Part shown: positions 35,855 to 47,567 of the stretch, piece by piece
How the letters are laid out: every line of letters begins with the position of its first letter
Numbering within the stretch: position 1 is the stretch's first letter
Assembly (NCBI RefSeq): GCF_009707385.1
Contig: NZ_CP046115.1
Location: forward strand, 2,108,001-2,172,000
Length of the DNA stretch: 64,000 nt
Reading direction: 5' to 3'
Source of the DNA: Klebsiella oxytoca
GTDB taxonomy: Bacteria > Pseudomonadota > Gammaproteobacteria > Enterobacterales > Enterobacteriaceae
The notes under the pieces: generated by a model
What the model was told of the DNA's origin: nothing
Databases searched by the model: none
Seen by the model: only the letters and a program-made list of their open reading frames with translations
Program-made: the position numbers and the translations under genes

Positions 35855-38800
35855 TTAACCAATCGTCATCAGGCTGGCGTTGCCGCCGGCCGCGGCGGTA
35901 TTGACGCTGAGGGAACGTTCAATATAGAGGCGTTCCAGCAGCAGATTGCTCTCACCGCGGGCGAAGCCCTGCACCGAAACAATCGCCCCATCGCGCGCCG
36001 CAACCTGTTCACACAGCTCACGCAGCTGATCGGAATCGCCATGGTAGATAACCGCATCGAACGGTTCGTTCATCAGAGTCTCCGCTTTCGCAAAATGGAT
36101 CCGCTCGCTGACTTCGCGCGGCAGCTTGTTCGCCAGCTCGCGCTGCAGCGGCGTATCCGGCCACAGCACCTCACAACCAACGGCGGTTACGCCTGCCAGC
36201 TGGATTAACGCGTCCTGCTCGTTATCGGCTACGCACAGCACGCGGTCGCGCGGCATAAAGGTCAGGGTGTTGCGCTCACCGGTGGGGCCCGGCAGCAGAC
36301 GTTGGGTACCGGCCTGAGCCTGCTCGCTAAACTGTTGGCACAGGGCCTTCAGTTCCGGGCGATCCGCTGCCCACTGTTGCAAAGCAAGCAGCGGTTTTTC
36401 CAGCAGCGTCTTCAGCTGCGCGTCCAGCGGATAGTCCGCGTCCTGACGGGCGAGGGTGACCCCGACCGCGTTTTGCGGCCGACTGGAGAGCAACCGGTAC
36501 AGATACAGCGGACCGCCGGCTTTCGGACCGGTGCCAGACAGGCCTTCGCCGCCGAACGGCTGCACGCCGACCACTGCGCCGACCATATTGCGGTTGACGT
36601 ACAGGTTGCCGACGTTGGCGCTGCCGGTCACCTGGGCGATGGTTTCGTCGATACGGGTATGTACGCCGAGGGTCAGGCCGTATCCGGAGGCGTTGATCTG
36701 CTCAACCAGCCCATCCAGCTCGTTGCGGTGATAGCGCACCACGTGCAGCACCGGGCCGAAGACCTCTTTTTTCAGTTCGTCGAAGCTCTCCAGTTCGATA
36801 AGCGTCGGCGGAACGAAGGTCCCGTTTTCCCACTCGCGAGAATCTTCGCTATTTTCGCGCACCGCCTGGAAGACTTTGCGTCCTTTGGCGCGCAGCGTCT
36901 GAATATGGCGCTCAATATTTTCTTTGGCTTCGGCGTCTATGACCGGCCCGATATCGGTGGTCAGACGGCCAGGGTTGCCCATCCGGCACTCGGCCATCGC
37001 GCCGCGCAGCATGGTCAGCGTATGGTCGGCGATATCATCCTGCAGGCAGAGTACGCGCAGGGCTGAGCAGCGCTGCCCCGCGCTGTCGAACGCTGAGGCG
37101 AGAACGTCGATCACTACCTGCTCGGTTAATGCAGAAGAGTCGACGATCATCGCGTTCATGCCGCCGGTTTCGGCGATCAGCGGCGTCGGGCGACCCTGAG
37201 CGTCCAGGCGGCTGGCGATGTTGCGCTGCAGAAGAGTGGCAACTTCGGTTGAGCCGGTGAACATCACGCCGCGTACGCGCTCATCGGAAGTCAGCGCGGC
37301 GCCGACGGTTTCCCCGCGGCCTGGTAGCAGCTGAATAACGCCCGGCGGCACGCCTGCTTCCAGCAGGATCGCCACGCCCTGAGCGGCGATGAGCGGCGTC
37401 TGTTCGGCGGGTTTCGCCAGCACGGTATTACCGGCCGCCAGCGCGGCGGCAATTTGTCCGGTAAAGATCGCCAGCGGGAAGTTCCACGGGCTGATACAGA
37501 CTAACGGGCCCAGCGGACGGTGGGTTTCGTTATCAAAATCATTACGAACCTGGCCTGCGTAGTAATGAAGGAAATCTACCGCTTCGCGCACTTCAGCAAT
37601 GGCGTTACTGAAGGTTTTACCCGCTTCGCGCACCAGGATACCCATCAGGGTCGGCATCTGGCCTTCCATCAGCACCGCGGCGCGTTCGAGGATCGCCGCG
37701 CGCTCCTGCGGCGGGGTGGCGAACCAGATTGGCGCGTTGTTGACCGCGCTGCTCAGCGCCTGCTGAATTTCAGCCTCGCTGGCTTCGCGCACGTGGCCGA
37801 CGACATCTTTTGGCTCAGCCGGGTTTATCACCGCCTGCATTTCGCCTTCCTCCACCGGCTGTTCCAGCATCGGCAGCGCCTGCCATTTATGCAGCGCGCT
37901 ATTTAATAATGAAGATGAGAGGGAGGCCAGACGATGTTCGTTGGCCAGATCCAGGCCAGCTGAGTTGCTGCGCCCTTTGCCGTAAAGATCGCGCGGTAGC
38001 GGGATTTTCGGGTGCGGCAGGCCAACCTGACCTTCCTGCTGGGCCAGTTTTTCCACCGCGGCGACCGGGTCAGCAACCAGCTCATCCAGCGGCAGAGTGC
38101 TGTCAGCGATACGGTTCACGAACGAGGTGTTGGCGCCGTTTTCCAGCAGGCGACGCACCAGATACGCCAGCAGCGTTTCGTGGGTGCCCACCGGGGCGTA
38201 AATACGACACGGACGGTTGAGTTTGCCATCGGCGACTTTGCCGGTCACCTGCTCGTACAGCGGCTCGCCCATGCCGTGCAGACACTGGAATTCGTACTGC
38301 CCAGGATAGTAGTTCTGCCCGGCGAGCTGATAAATTGCCGCCAGGGTATGAGCGTTATGGGTCGCGAACTGCGGATAGATTAGGTTCGGTACAGCCAGCA
38401 GCTTTTTCGCGCAGGCCAGATAGGAGACGTCGGTGTAGACCTTGCGGGTATAGACCGGATAGCCTTCGAGACCATCCATCTGCGCGCGTTTGATTTCGCT
38501 GTCCCAGTATGCGCCTTTTACCAGGCGGATCATCAGGCGACGACGGCTGCGGGTGGCAAGATCAATCAGATAGTCAATCACGAACGGGCAGCGTTTCTGG
38601 TAGGCCTGGATAACAAAGCCAATTCCGTTCCAGCCCGCCAGTTCCGGCTCAAAACAGAGTTTTTCCAGCAGATCGAGCGAGATCTCCAGGCGATCGGCCT
38701 CTTCGGCGTCAATATTGATGCCGATATCGTACTGGCGCGCCAGCAGGGTCAGAGACTTCAGGCGCGGATAGAGCTCTTCCATCGCGCGATCGTACTGAGC

Positions 38801-39817
38801 GCGGCTGTAGCGCGGGTGCAGCGCGGAGAGCTTAATCGAAATGCCCGGCCCTTCATAAATGCCGCGGCCATTGGAGGCTTTGCCGATGGCGTGGATAGCC
38901 TGCTGATAGGAAACCAGATAGGCCTGGGCATCGTCGGCGGTCAGCGCCGCTTCGCCCAGCATATCGTAAGAGTAGCGGAAGCCTTTATCTTCCAGCTTGC
39001 GGGCGTTGGCCAGCGCCTCGGCGATAGTTTCGCCGGTGACAAACTGCTCGCCCATCAGGCGCATCGCCATATCGACGCCTTTGCGGATCAGCGGTTCGCC
39101 GCTCTTGCCAATAATGCGGTTCAGCGAACGCGACAGGCTGGTTTCGTTGTGGGTCGAGACCAGCTTACCGGTAAACAGCAGCCCCCAGGTGGCGGCATTA
39201 ACGAACAGCGACGGGCTGCGGCCGATATGCGACTGCCAGTTGCCGTTGCTGATTTTGTCGCGGATCAGGGCGTCGCGGGTGGCCTTATCGGGAATACGCA
39301 GCAGCGCTTCCGCCAGGCACATCAGCGCCACGCCTTCCTGCGAGGAAAGAGAGAATTCCTGCAGCAGGCTTTGCACCATCCCGGCGCGGCCGCTGGCAGT
39401 TTTCTGATTGCGCAGCTTCTCCGCCAGCTGATAGGCGAGCTTATGCGCCTGTTCGCCGAGATCCTGCGGCAGGCGAGCTTGTTCCAGCAGCATTGGTACG
39501 GCGTCGGTTTCGGCCCAGCGCCAGGCTGCGGTAATCGACGCGCGGGAAACGGACTGCGGCAGGATCTGCTCGGCAAATTCGAGAAACGGCTGATAAGGCT
39601 CATCGCCAGCACTGCCTGCTTCATCGCTTTCGTTGGCCGCGCCGGAAAGCAGCGCCGGTAGCTCGGGCAGCGTCTCGTCGTTTTCCAGCTTTTCCAGATA
39701 ATTGAAGATGGCCTGTTTAATCAGCCAGTGCGGCGTGCGGTCAATACGGCTCGCTGCGGACTTAATGCGTTCGCGCGTCGCGTCGTCAAGTTTTACACCC
39801 ATGGTGGTGGTGCCCAT
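35855..39817 (-). CDS. putA: Bifunctional proline dehydrogenase / P5C dehydrogenase and repressor PutA
   Basis: A 1320-residue trifunctional protein that oxidises proline to glutamate. Residues 1-50 are a ribbon-helix-helix repressor ([20 protein letters not shown]). Residues about 230-570 are FAD-dependent proline dehydrogenase ([37 protein letters not shown]). Residues about 650-1120 are P5C dehydrogenase ([47 protein letters not shown] with catalytic Cys). Without proline it represses putA and putP through the shared gap; with proline it moves to the membrane. Full length. Confidence 0.96.
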   Translation of the reverse strand: MGTTTMGVKLDDATRERIKSAASRIDRTPHWLIKQAIFNYLEKLENDETLPELPALLSGAANESDEAGSAGDEPYQPFLEFAEQILPQSVSRASITAAWRWAETDAVPMLLEQARLPQDLGEQAHKLAYQLAEKLRNQKTASGRAGMVQSLLQEFSLSSQEGVALMCLAEALLRIPDKATRDALIRDKISNGNWQSHIGRSPSLFVNAATWGLLFTGKLVSTHNETSLSRSLNRIIGKSGEPLIRKGVDMAMRLMGEQFVTGETIAEALANARKLEDKGFRYSYDMLGEAALTADDAQAYLVSYQQAIHAIGKASNGRGIYEGPGISIKLSALHPRYSRAQYDRAMEELYPRLKSLTLLARQYDIGINIDAEEADRLEISLDLLEKLCFEPELAGWNGIGFVIQAYQKRCPFVIDYLIDLATRSRRRLMIRLVKGAYWDSEIKRAQMDGLEGYPVYTRKVYTDVSYLACAKKLLAVPNLIYPQFATHNAHTLAAIYQLAGQNYYPGQYEFQCLHGMGEPLYEQVTGKVADGKLNRPCRIYAPVGTHETLLAYLVRRLLENGANTSFVNRIADSTLPLDELVADPVAAVEKLAQQEGQVGLPHPKIPLPRDLYGKGRSNSAGLDLANEHRLASLSSSLLNSALHKWQALPMLEQPVEEGEMQAVINPAEPKDVVGHVREASEAEIQQALSSAVNNAPIWFATPPQERAAILERAAVLMEGQMPTLMGILVREAGKTFSNAIAEVREAVDFLHYYAGQVRNDFDNETHRPLGPLVCISPWNFPLAIFTGQIAAALAAGNTVLAKPAEQTPLIAAQGVAILLEAGVPPGVIQLLPGRGETVGAALTSDERVRGVMFTGSTEVATLLQRNIASRLDAQGRPTPLIAETGGMNAMIVDSSALTEQVVIDVLASAFDSAGQRCSALRVLCLQDDIADHTLTMLRGAMAECRMGNPGRLTTDIGPVIDAEAKENIERHIQTLRAKGRKVFQAVRENSEDSREWENGTFVPPTLIELESFDELKKEVFGPVLHVVRYHRNELDGLVEQINASGYGLTLGVHTRIDETIAQVTGSANVGNLYVNRNMVGAVVGVQPFGGEGLSGTGPKAGGPLYLYRLLSSRPQNAVGVTLARQDADYPLDAQLKTLLEKPLLALQQWAADRPELKALCQQFSEQAQAGTQRLLPGPTGERNTLTFMPRDRVLCVADNEQDALIQLAGVTAVGCEVLWPDTPLQRELANKLPREVSERIHFAKAETLMNEPFDAVIYHGDSDQLRELCEQVAARDGAIVSVQGFARGESNLLLERLYIERSLSVNTAAAGGNASLMTIG

Positions 39818-40371
39818 GTCAGGAACTCCTGTGATTAGTCGTTCGCTTCATCCTTCAACCTGCCTCATTGTTGGCTTTATTTACGCGCCCCGGTCACATC
39901 GTTGTCCATGCTTTCAGGGACTAACAAATTTGCCGCCTCGATGCAGATTGAATGCGTTTGCGAACTTCGCTGCTGTTCAGTTATGCGGTTGCGTAGAAAT
40001 ATCTATCATGTTGCAACTTTGTGCAACCTTGTTAATTAAGAATTGTGGGGCAGGCTGGGAAATACCGGGAATGTTAAAAAGAATGACTAAAATAGCAGGA
40101 ATTTATCCCCTGTCTAATAAGGTATTTCTATGCGTCACTTAACACTTTTGCATGGTGCAACCGCTAAAAACGTGAGAGAGTGCAACCTATAACAAAATGA
40201 AGTTTGGTCATGAAAGCATTTCGTGTAAATGCTGTGTTAAATCATTTGTGAAAAAACAAAGCTTCCGTCAGGATACGGTCGCCCAATACAACCAATAGGC
40301 CATTGCCCCGTTCCGGCAGTGGATAAAACGACAAATCTGGACGCTGTCGACAAAAATTCTGGAGATTTTAC
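39818..40371. promoter_or_regulatory. putA-putP control region with PutA operator motifs
   Basis: The 554-bp gap holds several GTTGCA motifs, the core recognised by the PutA ribbon-helix-helix domain. They are the palindromic GTTGCAAC at 40010-40017 and TGCAAC (the reverse complement) at 40022-40027, 40156-40161 and 40181-40186. GTTGCG at 39989 is a weaker one. The motifs cluster in the A/T-rich middle, where both promoters should lie. A plus-strand frame at 39702-40142 has no support as a gene. Confidence 0.65.
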
Positions 40372-41880
40372 ATGGCTATTAGCACACCCATGTTGGTGAC
40401 TTTTATTGTTTATATTTTTGGCATGGTACTTATCGGTTTTATTGCCTGGCGTTCTACAAAGAACTTTGATGATTATATTCTTGGCGGCCGCAGCCTTGGC
40501 CCATTCGTCACCGCGCTCTCCGCCGGGGCATCAGATATGAGCGGCTGGCTGCTTATGGGGTTGCCCGGCGCCATTTTTATTTCCGGAATTTCCGAAAGCT
40601 GGATTGCCATTGGCCTGACCTTAGGCGCATGGATTAACTGGAAGCTGGTGGCGGGGCGCTTGCGGGTGCATACCGAGGTGAATAATAACGCTCTGACGCT
40701 GCCCGATTATTTCACCGGCCGCTTTGAAGATAAAAGCCGCGTACTGCGAATTATCTCGGCGCTGGTGATTTTGTTATTTTTCACCATCTATTGTGCCTCC
40801 GGTATTGTGGCCGGCGCGCGTTTGTTTGAAAGCACGTTTGGTATGAGCTACGAAACCGCGCTGTGGGCCGGCGCGGCGGCAACCATTATCTATACCTTCG
40901 TCGGTGGTTTCCTCGCGGTGAGCTGGACTGATACCGTCCAGGCAAGCCTGATGATATTCGCGCTGATCCTGACGCCGGTGATGGTGATTATTTCCGTCGG
41001 CGGTTTTGGCGATTCCCTGGAAGTGATCAAGCAAAAGAGCATTGAGAACGTTGATATGCTCAAGGGCCTGAATTTCGTCGCCATTCTTTCGCTGATGGGC
41101 TGGGGTCTTGGCTATTTTGGCCAACCGCATATTCTGGCGCGCTTTATGGCGGCGGATTCGCACCACAGTATCGTTCACGCCCGTCGTATCAGTATGACGT
41201 GGATGATCCTTTGCCTGGCGGGTGCCGTTGCCGTCGGCTTCTTTGGCATCGCGTACTTCAATAACAACCCGGGCGTTGCCGGAGCGGTGAACCAGAACGC
41301 TGAACGCGTCTTTATTGAACTGGCGCAGATTCTGTTCAACCCATGGATTGCCGGGATCCTGTTGTCGGCGATTCTGGCGGCGGTAATGTCGACTCTGAGC
41401 TGCCAGCTGCTGGTGTGTTCCAGTGCGATTACCGAAGATCTGTATAAAGCGTTTTTGCGTAAAAATGCGGGTCAGCAGGAACTGGTATGGGTCGGACGCT
41501 TTATGGTGCTGGTCGTGGCGCTGGTATCCATCGCCCTGGCGGCCAACCCGGAGAACCGCGTGCTGGGTCTGGTGAGCTACGCATGGGCAGGCTTCGGCGC
41601 GGCGTTTGGTCCGGTGGTGCTGTTCTCGGTAATGTGGTCAGGAATGACGCGTAACGGCGCGCTGGCCGGAATGATTATCGGCGCTATCACCGTTATCGTC
41701 TGGAAACAGTTCGGCTGGCTGGGCCTGTATGAAATTATCCCTGGCTTTATTTTTGGTAGCCTGGGGATTGTGGTTTTCAGCCTGCTGGGGAAAGCGCCTT
41801 CAGCCGAGATGCAAAGACGCTTTGCCGAAGCGGACGCGCACTATCGCTCTGCGCCGCCAGTACGCGCTACCGCCGAGTAA
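40372..41880 (+). CDS. putP: Sodium/proline symporter PutP
   Basis: A 502-residue inner-membrane SSS-family transporter with about thirteen membrane segments that brings in proline with Na+. Seen are GGRSLGPFVTALSAGASDMSGW (residues about 38-59, read here as GGRSLGPFV and SAGASDMSGW, Na+ site region), GWGLGYFGQPHILARFMAA and AVMSTLSCQLLVCSSAITED. GGAG lies seven bases before the ATG. Divergent from putA, which supplies both catabolism and repression. Confidence 0.95.
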   Translation: MAISTPMLVTFIVYIFGMVLIGFIAWRSTKNFDDYILGGRSLGPFVTALSAGASDMSGWLLMGLPGAIFISGISESWIAIGLTLGAWINWKLVAGRLRVHTEVNNNALTLPDYFTGRFEDKSRVLRIISALVILLFFTIYCASGIVAGARLFESTFGMSYETALWAGAAATIIYTFVGGFLAVSWTDTVQASLMIFALILTPVMVIISVGGFGDSLEVIKQKSIENVDMLKGLNFVAILSLMGWGLGYFGQPHILARFMAADSHHSIVHARRISMTWMILCLAGAVAVGFFGIAYFNNNPGVAGAVNQNAERVFIELAQILFNPWIAGILLSAILAAVMSTLSCQLLVCSSAITEDLYKAFLRKNAGQQELVWVGRFMVLVVALVSIALAANPENRVLGLVSYAWAGFGAAFGPVVLFSVMWSGMTRNGALAGMIIGAITVIVWKQFGWLGLYEIIPGFIFGSLGIVVFSLLGKAPSAEMQRRFAEADAHYRSAPPVRATAE

Positions 41881-41897
41881 TATTTGGCTCTCCTCTC

Positions 41898-41924
41898 AAG
41901 CCCGCGTCCTGCGGGCTTTGTTGT
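41898..41924 (+). terminator. Rho-independent terminator after putP
   Basis: AAGCCCGC - GTCCT - GCGGGCTT followed by TGTTG, 18 bp after the stop. The T-run is short. Confidence 0.65.
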
Positions 41925-41992
41925 ATATGACACTTGCTAATTGCTTGAAAATACGCTGATATCTCAGCTCAGATAACAATGAGGGTAGCAAA

Positions 41993-42427
41993 ATGAATTT
42001 CAAACAGGGTGCGATGGCGCTGGTTCTGGCAGGGGTCTTGAGCGGCTGCGTGGCACCTGCTGCGAACAAGGCTCCGGTGGCTGAGACTAACGCCTGCCCG
42101 GCGGAAAATACCATGATGCAAACGACGCTTTATTTCGGATTAAGCCGTCCGGCAGGGAAAGATATTACCGCTCAGGAGTGGCAGCAGTTCGTTGACCGCG
42201 ATGTGACGCCGCGCTTTCGGGATGGCCTGACGGTATTTGATGCGCGCGGACAGTGGCTGGGCAATGACGGGACTATCGCACGTGAACAGAGCAAGGCGCT
42301 GATGCTGATCCATGGCAAAGATGCAAAGAGCGAAGAGGGAATTGAGGCGCTGCGCAATACGTATAAATCACGCTTTGCGCAGGAGTCGGTGATGCGCGTT
42401 GACCAGCCGGTATGCGTTCATTTTTAA
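41993..42427 (+). CDS. DUF3574 family lipoprotein
   Basis: A 144-residue lipoprotein. The signal peptide MNFKQGAMALVLAGVLSGC ends in an LSGC lipobox; Val follows the acylated Cys, so outer-membrane sorting is likely. The mature part has QTTLYFGLSRPAGKDITAQE and FRDGLTVFDARGQWLGNDG, the DUF3574 pattern; the role is unknown. GAGGG precedes the ATG. It stands alone between putP and a convergent transporter. Confidence 0.8.
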   Translation: MNFKQGAMALVLAGVLSGCVAPAANKAPVAETNACPAENTMMQTTLYFGLSRPAGKDITAQEWQQFVDRDVTPRFRDGLTVFDARGQWLGNDGTIAREQSKALMLIHGKDAKSEEGIEALRNTYKSRFAQESVMRVDQPVCVHF

Positions 42428-42474
42428 ACAGTGCCCTGATGGAATGTCGACCCCACAAGATTTACGTTGCGGCT

Positions 42475-42562
42475 GTTTCCCGGGCTGCAGCGGGCTCCCG
42501 ACCTACGGGCCGCACGCATCTGCAGCCCGGGTAAAGCGCTCTGCGCCGCCCCCGGGAAAACG
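42475..42562. repeat. REP-like inverted pair
   Basis: TTTCCCGGGCTGCAG and CTGCAGCCCGGG...CCCCGGGAAA form nested arms between the convergent lipoprotein and transporter genes. The AAAGCGCTCTGCGCCGCC segment is shared with the cluster at 35637. Confidence 0.65.
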
Positions 42563-42581
42563 GGTAGGCAGGCAATTCTGA

Positions 42582-43775
42582 TTACAGCACCAGGCCCGCG
42601 AAGCTGGCAGAGAGCAGGCTGACCAGCGTCGCGCCGTATACCAGGCGCAGGCCGAAGCGGGAAACGATATTCCCCTGCTGCTCGTTCAGGCCTTTAATCG
42701 CCCCGGCGATAATGCCGATAGAGGCAAAGTTGGCGAAGGATACCAGGAACACGGATAGAATACCCAGCCCGCGCGGCGTCATGCCGGCGGCTATTTTTTG
42801 CAGCTCAATCATGGCGACAAATTCATTCGCTACCAGCTTGGTCGCCATAATACTGCCGGCGTTCAGCGCATCGCTAAGCGGAATGCCTATCAGCCACGCC
42901 AGGGGATAAAAGACGTAGCCGAGGATCTGCTGGAAGCTCAGGCCAAATATCGTGGCGAACAGGGCATTTATGGCGCTAATTAAGGCAATAAAACCAATCA
43001 GCATAGCCAGAATAATCATCGCGACTTTAAAACCAGCCAGAATATATTCACCGAGCATCTCAAAAAAACTCTGCGATTCATGCAGCTTCTCGAGCTTGAT
43101 CTCCTCCTCGCTGCCCGGACGCGTGGGGTTAATTATCGACAGAACAATAAAGGTGCTGAACATATTCAGAATTAGCGCGGCGACGACGTATTTTGCGTCG
43201 AGCATACTCATATACGCGCCGACAATGGACAGCGATACCGTCGACATCGCGGTGGCCGACATAGTAAACAGGCGGCGTGAAGAGAGGTCGCCGAGCACGC
43301 CTTTATAGGCGATAAAGTTTTCCGATTGACCGAGAATCAGCGAGCTGACCGCATTGAAGGATTCCAGTTTACCCATACCGTTAATTTTCGCCAGCAGGGT
43401 ACCAATCAGACGAATAAATATCGGTAAAATCCGCCAGTGCTGAAGAATACCAATCAGCGCAGAGATAAAGATAATTGGGCACAGGACGCCAAGGAAAATA
43501 AACGCCAGCCCTTTTTCACTCATGCCGCCAAATACAAAGTTGGTTCCTTCGGCGGCGAAACCGAGCAGCGATTCAAAAAAGGACGCGATATTTTTCACTA
43601 ACCACAGGCCGCTTTCTGCGTGGAGAAAAAAGAAAGCCAGCGCAATTTCAATAACGATTAGCTGAATAATATAGCGGATGCGGATTTTTTTACGGTCATA
43701 GCTGGCAAGCCAGGCAAGGGCAAGAATAACCACCAACGCCAGCAGGAAGTGCAAGAATTGAGTCATGTTGTTCAT
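42582..43775 (-). CDS. NupC family nucleoside transporter
   Basis: A concentrative nucleoside transporter of about 397 residues with some ten membrane segments, expected to import nucleosides with protons. [41 protein letters not shown] and [13 protein letters not shown] are the family core; [20 protein letters not shown] near the N-terminus is close to E. coli NupC. It is a paralogue rather than NupC by location, so no symbol is given. The start is uncertain: ATG at 43775 or 43766 ([11 protein letters not shown]), with 43799 least likely. Confidence 0.85.
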   Translation of the reverse strand: MNNMTQFLHFLLALVVILALAWLASYDRKKIRIRYIIQLIVIEIALAFFFLHAESGLWLVKNIASFFESLLGFAAEGTNFVFGGMSEKGLAFIFLGVLCPIIFISALIGILQHWRILPIFIRLIGTLLAKINGMGKLESFNAVSSLILGQSENFIAYKGVLGDLSSRRLFTMSATAMSTVSLSIVGAYMSMLDAKYVVAALILNMFSTFIVLSIINPTRPGSEEEIKLEKLHESQSFFEMLGEYILAGFKVAMIILAMLIGFIALISAINALFATIFGLSFQQILGYVFYPLAWLIGIPLSDALNAGSIMATKLVANEFVAMIELQKIAAGMTPRGLGILSVFLVSFANFASIGIIAGAIKGLNEQQGNIVSRFGLRLVYGATLVSLLSASFAGLVL

Positions 43776-43961
43776 TTCACGGGTCAATAAGGCCGCCATT
43801 TAGCCACAGCCGTCAAGCCGGGTAAATATCTGCGGCAAAAAAAACGTCATCCTGCGATTGCGCATAACGGCGGAGAGATAATTGCCTGAGTCATTATTTG
43901 TTAGCGATTAATTTACAAATCGTCATTAATCTCTACACATTTCACTTGTGTTTCTGATTAT

Positions 43962-43980
43962 TGTAATGATAATCACTATC
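43962..43980. promoter_or_regulatory. Fur box upstream of efeU
   Basis: TGTAATGATAATCACTATC matches the 19-bp Fur consensus GATAATGATAATCATTATC at 16 positions. It ends 58 bases before the efeU ATG, so iron repression of efeUOB is expected. Confidence 0.8.
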
Positions 43981-44038
43981 ATAAATATTTACCTAACTTT
44001 GCATCAGTTGACTGCGGTTCACATTTAAGGGTGTTGGC

Positions 44039-44869
44039 ATGTTTGTCCCATTTCTCATCATGTTACGTGAAGGTCTGGAAGCAGCGCTGATTGTCAGCCT
44101 GATTGCCAGCTATCTGAAGCGCACTCAGCGCGGAAGCTGGATTGGCGTTATGTGGATTGGCGTGCTCCTTGCCGCAGCGCTATGCCTGGGGCTGGGGATC
44201 TTCATCAACGAAACGACCGGTGAATTTCCGCAGCGTGAACAGGAGCTGTTCGAAGGTATCGTGGCGGTAGTAGCGGTGTGTATCCTGACCTGGATGGTGT
44301 TCTGGATGCGCAAGGTATCGCGTAACGTCAGGCAGCAGCTTGAGCTGGCGGTTGATAATGCGCTTCAGCGCGGCAATCACCACGGTTGGGCGCTGGTGAT
44401 GATGGTCTTTTTCGCCGTTGCCCGGGAAGGTCTGGAATCGGTGTTTTTTCTGCTGGCGGCCTTTCAGCAGGATGTGGGAATTTGGCCGCCTATCGGGGCG
44501 ATGCTTGGTTTGGCGACGGCAATCGTTTTAGGGTTCCTGATCTACTGGGGCGGCATCCGTATGAATCTTGCCGTCTTTTTCAAATGGACCAGCCTGTTTA
44601 TTTTGCTGGTGGCCGCGGGCCTTGCCGCGGGCGCTATCCGCGCCTTTCATGAAGCCGGTCTATGGAACCATTTCCAGGATATAGCCTTTGATCTGAGCAA
44701 CGTGATTTCGACGCACACGCTATTCGGTACGCTGCTGGAAGGGATTTTTGGCTATCAGGAAACGCCAACTATCAGCGAAGTAGCGGTCTACTTTATCTAT
44801 CTGATTCCGGCGCTGGTGCTTTACGTCTCGCCGCCGGGCAATAAAACCACCGCATCCCGAGCCGCCTAG
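44039..44869 (+). CDS. efeU: Ferrous iron permease EfeU (FTR1 family)
   Basis: A 276-residue inner-membrane permease with seven membrane helices and the two REGLE iron motifs: [14 protein letters not shown] (helix 1) and [13 protein letters not shown] (helix 4). It imports iron with EfeO and EfeB, best at low pH. The frame is whole; in E. coli K-12 this gene is broken by a frameshift, so this strain should have a working system. First gene of efeUOB, downstream of the Fur box. Confidence 0.94.
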   Translation: MFVPFLIMLREGLEAALIVSLIASYLKRTQRGSWIGVMWIGVLLAAALCLGLGIFINETTGEFPQREQELFEGIVAVVAVCILTWMVFWMRKVSRNVRQQLELAVDNALQRGNHHGWALVMMVFFAVAREGLESVFFLLAAFQQDVGIWPPIGAMLGLATAIVLGFLIYWGGIRMNLAVFFKWTSLFILLVAAGLAAGAIRAFHEAGLWNHFQDIAFDLSNVISTHTLFGTLLEGIFGYQETPTISEVAVYFIYLIPALVLYVSPPGNKTTASRAA

Positions 44870-44921
44870 TCGGGCATCGCGGACTGAAATAGTTACAACA
44901 TACTTATCGAAAGGGATGGTC

Positions 44922-46049
44922 ATGATGAATCATTTTCGTCGCAATGCGCTGCAGCTTACCGTTGCCGCGCTGTTCGGCTCTGCTTTTTGCGCTCAGGCAG
45001 CCGATATTCCACAGGTAAAAGTTACCGTCACTGATAAACAGTGCGAGCCGATGAACGTCACGGTGAAAGCGGGTAAAACCCAGTTCATTATTCAGAACCA
45101 TAGCCAGAAAGCGCTGGAGTGGGAGATTCTGAAAGGCGTGCTGGTAGTTGAAGAGCGTGAGAATATTGCTCCCGGGTTTACGCAAAAGCTGACGGCGAAC
45201 CTGCAGCCGGGTGAATACGATATGACCTGCGGCCTGCTGACCAACCCGAAAGGTAAACTGACGGTCACTGGTGAAGCGACCAAAGATGCTGCTAAAGCCG
45301 ACACGTTGCTTAGCCTGGGAGAGGCGATTACCGCCTATAAAGCGTGGGTTACCGCCGAGACCGCGGAGCTGGTGAGCAGCACTAAAGCCTTTACCGGGGC
45401 GGTAAAAGCGGGTGATATCGACAAGGCAAAAGCGCTTTACGCGCCGACGCGCCAGCATTATGAACGTATTGAACCGATCGCCGAACTGTTCTCCGATCTT
45501 GATGGCAGCATCGACGCCCGCGAGGATGACTACGAGAAAAAAGCCGAAGATCCGAAATTCACCGGTTTCCACCGGCTGGAAAAAGCGCTGTTTGGCGATA
45601 ACAGCGTCAAGGGAATGGATAACTATGCCGATCAATTGAACGCCGACGTTCTCGATCTGCAAAAACGCATTAGCGAGCTGGCGTTCCCGCCGTCAAAAGT
45701 GGTTGGCGGCGCTGCCGGGCTAATTGAGGAAGTGGCGGCCAGCAAAATCAGCGGTGAAGAAGATCGCTACAGCCACACCGATTTGTGGGATTTCCAGGCC
45801 AACATTGACGGCGCGCAGAAAATTATCGACCTGCTGCGCCCGCAGTTGCAAAAGAAGAACGGCGAGCTGCTGGCGAAAGTTGACGCTAATTTCAAAAAAG
45901 TAGACGCCATTCTCAGCAAGTACCGCACCAAAGACGGTTTTGAAACCTATGACAAGCTGACGGATGCCGATCGTAACGCGCTGAAAGGGCCGATTACCAC
46001 GCTGGCGGAAGATTTGGCCCAGCTGCGCGGGATCCTGGGTCTGGACTAA
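44922..46049 (+). CDS. efeO: Periplasmic iron-uptake protein EfeO
   Basis: A 375-residue periplasmic protein. A signal peptide ([20 protein letters not shown], ending near CAQA) is followed by a cupredoxin-like domain (residues about 27-120, with the CEPM and MTCGLLTN blocks). An M75 peptidase-like helical domain follows, with the metal motif HxxE in [11 protein letters not shown]. It is thought to bind iron and hand it to EfeU. Three ATGs are close together (44916, 44922, 44925); GGG at 44913 fits the second best. Confidence 0.92.
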   Translation: MMNHFRRNALQLTVAALFGSAFCAQAADIPQVKVTVTDKQCEPMNVTVKAGKTQFIIQNHSQKALEWEILKGVLVVEERENIAPGFTQKLTANLQPGEYDMTCGLLTNPKGKLTVTGEATKDAAKADTLLSLGEAITAYKAWVTAETAELVSSTKAFTGAVKAGDIDKAKALYAPTRQHYERIEPIAELFSDLDGSIDAREDDYEKKAEDPKFTGFHRLEKALFGDNSVKGMDNYADQLNADVLDLQKRISELAFPPSKVVGGAAGLIEEVAASKISGEEDRYSHTDLWDFQANIDGAQKIIDLLRPQLQKKNGELLAKVDANFKKVDAILSKYRTKDGFETYDKLTDADRNALKGPITTLAEDLAQLRGILGLD

Positions 46050-46053
46050 GTCG

Positions 46054-47334
46054 ATGGCTGAGCAAAAGCATAATGTAAATGAACCGTCGCGTCGGCGGTT
46101 ACTTAAAGGGATCGGCGCGCTCGGCGGCGCGCTGGCCATTACCGGCGGTTGTCCGGTGGCGCATGCGGCGAAGGGTGAGAGTTCTCCAGGCACGGTGTCG
46201 CCGGATGCGCGTCTGGAAACCCAGCCGTTTTATGGTGAGCATCAGGCTGGCGTGCTGACGCCTCAGCAGGCGTCGATGATGATTGTCGCTTTTGATGTCC
46301 TCGCCGGCGATAAAGCAGACCTTGAGCGGTTGTTCCGTCTGCTGACCCGGCGTATCGCCTTTCTGACTATGGGTGGGCCTGCGCCGGAGACGCCCAACCC
46401 GCGTCTGCCGCCGATGGACTCAGGCATTCTCGGGCCGTGGATCGCGCCGGATAACCTGACGATGACCGTGTCGGTGGGCCATTCGCTGTTTGACGACCGG
46501 TTTGGCCTGGCCAGTCAGGTGCCGAAAAAGCTGCAGAAAATGACGCGTTTTCCTAACGACTCGCTGGATGCGGCGCTGTGCCATGGCGATCTGCTGCTGC
46601 AAATTTGCGCCAATACGCAGGATACGGTCATTCACGCGCTGCGGGATGTGATTAAACACACGCCAGATCTGCTCAGCGTACGCTGGAAGCGGGAAGGCTT
46701 TATTTCCGATAGCGCCGCGCGCAGTAAGGGTAAAGAGACGCCGATTAATCTCCTGGGCTTTAAAGACGGTACCGCGAATCCGCTGAGCACAGATAATGCG
46801 CTAATGGATAAAGTGGTGTGGGTTACTCCCGACCAGAAAGAGCCAGCATGGGCGACGGGCGGCAGCTATCAGGCGGCGCGGATTATTCAGTTTCGCGTTG
46901 AATTCTGGGACCGAACGCCGCTTAAAGAACAGCAGACTATTTTTGGTCGCAATAAACTGACCGGCGCGCCGCTAGGGATGCAGCACGAGCACGATGTGCC
47001 GGATTACAGCAAAGATCCCGACGGCGATACTATTGCCCTCGATAGTCACATTCGTCTGGCGAACCCGCGCACGGCAGAAACCGAGTCCAGCCTGATGATG
47101 CGTCGGGGTTACAGCTATTCGCTGGGGGTGACTAACTCAGGGCAGCTGGATATGGGGCTGCTGTTTGTCTGTTATCAGCACGATCTGGAAAAAGGTTTTC
47201 TGACGGTGCAAAAGCGCCTGAATGGAGAAGCGCTGGAAGAGTATGTGAAACCGATCGGCGGTGGATATTTCTTTGTTCTGCCCGGAGTTATCGACAGTCA
47301 GCATTACCTCGGGCAATCGCTGATCGAAGCCTGA
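46054..47334 (+). CDS. efeB: Tat-exported heme peroxidase EfeB (DyP type)
   Basis: A 426-residue periplasmic DyP-type heme peroxidase. The N-terminus has a twin-arginine signal ([19 protein letters not shown]) and is exported folded with heme. The DyP motif GFKDGTANP (GxxDG) carries the catalytic Asp, and HIRLANPRT contains the probable proximal His. It may oxidise ferrous iron for EfeU or act on heme. It starts four bases after efeO and closes the operon. Confidence 0.93.
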   Translation: MAEQKHNVNEPSRRRLLKGIGALGGALAITGGCPVAHAAKGESSPGTVSPDARLETQPFYGEHQAGVLTPQQASMMIVAFDVLAGDKADLERLFRLLTRRIAFLTMGGPAPETPNPRLPPMDSGILGPWIAPDNLTMTVSVGHSLFDDRFGLASQVPKKLQKMTRFPNDSLDAALCHGDLLLQICANTQDTVIHALRDVIKHTPDLLSVRWKREGFISDSAARSKGKETPINLLGFKDGTANPLSTDNALMDKVVWVTPDQKEPAWATGGSYQAARIIQFRVEFWDRTPLKEQQTIFGRNKLTGAPLGMQHEHDVPDYSKDPDGDTIALDSHIRLANPRTAETESSLMMRRGYSYSLGVTNSGQLDMGLLFVCYQHDLEKGFLTVQKRLNGEALEEYVKPIGGGYFFVLPGVIDSQHYLGQSLIEA

Positions 47335-47364
47335 CGCGCCTGCCCCGTGGGGCAGGGCGTTTTC
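47335..47364 (+). terminator. Terminator of efeUOB
   Basis: CGCCTGCCCC and GGGGCAGGGCG pair around GT, followed by TTTTCTGCTGTTTTT. It begins right after the efeB stop. Confidence 0.75.
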
Positions 47365-47401
47365 TGCTGTTTTTCCATTCATTTTATGTATTTCCTGCCT
47401 T

Positions 47402-47423
47402 GTTTCATTTTTCTGTAATCTTA
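47402..47423 (+). promoter_or_regulatory. Possible PhoB box upstream of phoH
   Basis: GTTTCAT and CTGTAAT start 11 bp apart (47402, 47413) with A/T-rich spacers, resembling two CTGTCAT half-sites (5 of 7 and 6 of 7). PhoB control of phoH is known in E. coli. The match is moderate and the distance to phoH is long (about 420 bp). Confidence 0.35.
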
Positions 47424-47567
47424 TAGTCGGAAACTCTCCCCTGCTGCGGGGAGAATTATTTGTTGTGTTTATGTGAAAAAGAAGTTGCGCTTAGAATTAT
47501 TTCTGATGTACTTATTACAGACGCGGTAGTTCTCAGCAGTAGTTTCGTTTCATTATGGAGATCGCGA

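Noticed and set aside
38816..39661. 281-codon plus-strand frame
   Set aside because: Antisense shadow of putA.
39702..40142. 146-codon plus-strand frame across the putA start
   Set aside because: Begins antisense to putA, crosses the PutA operators and has no RBS.
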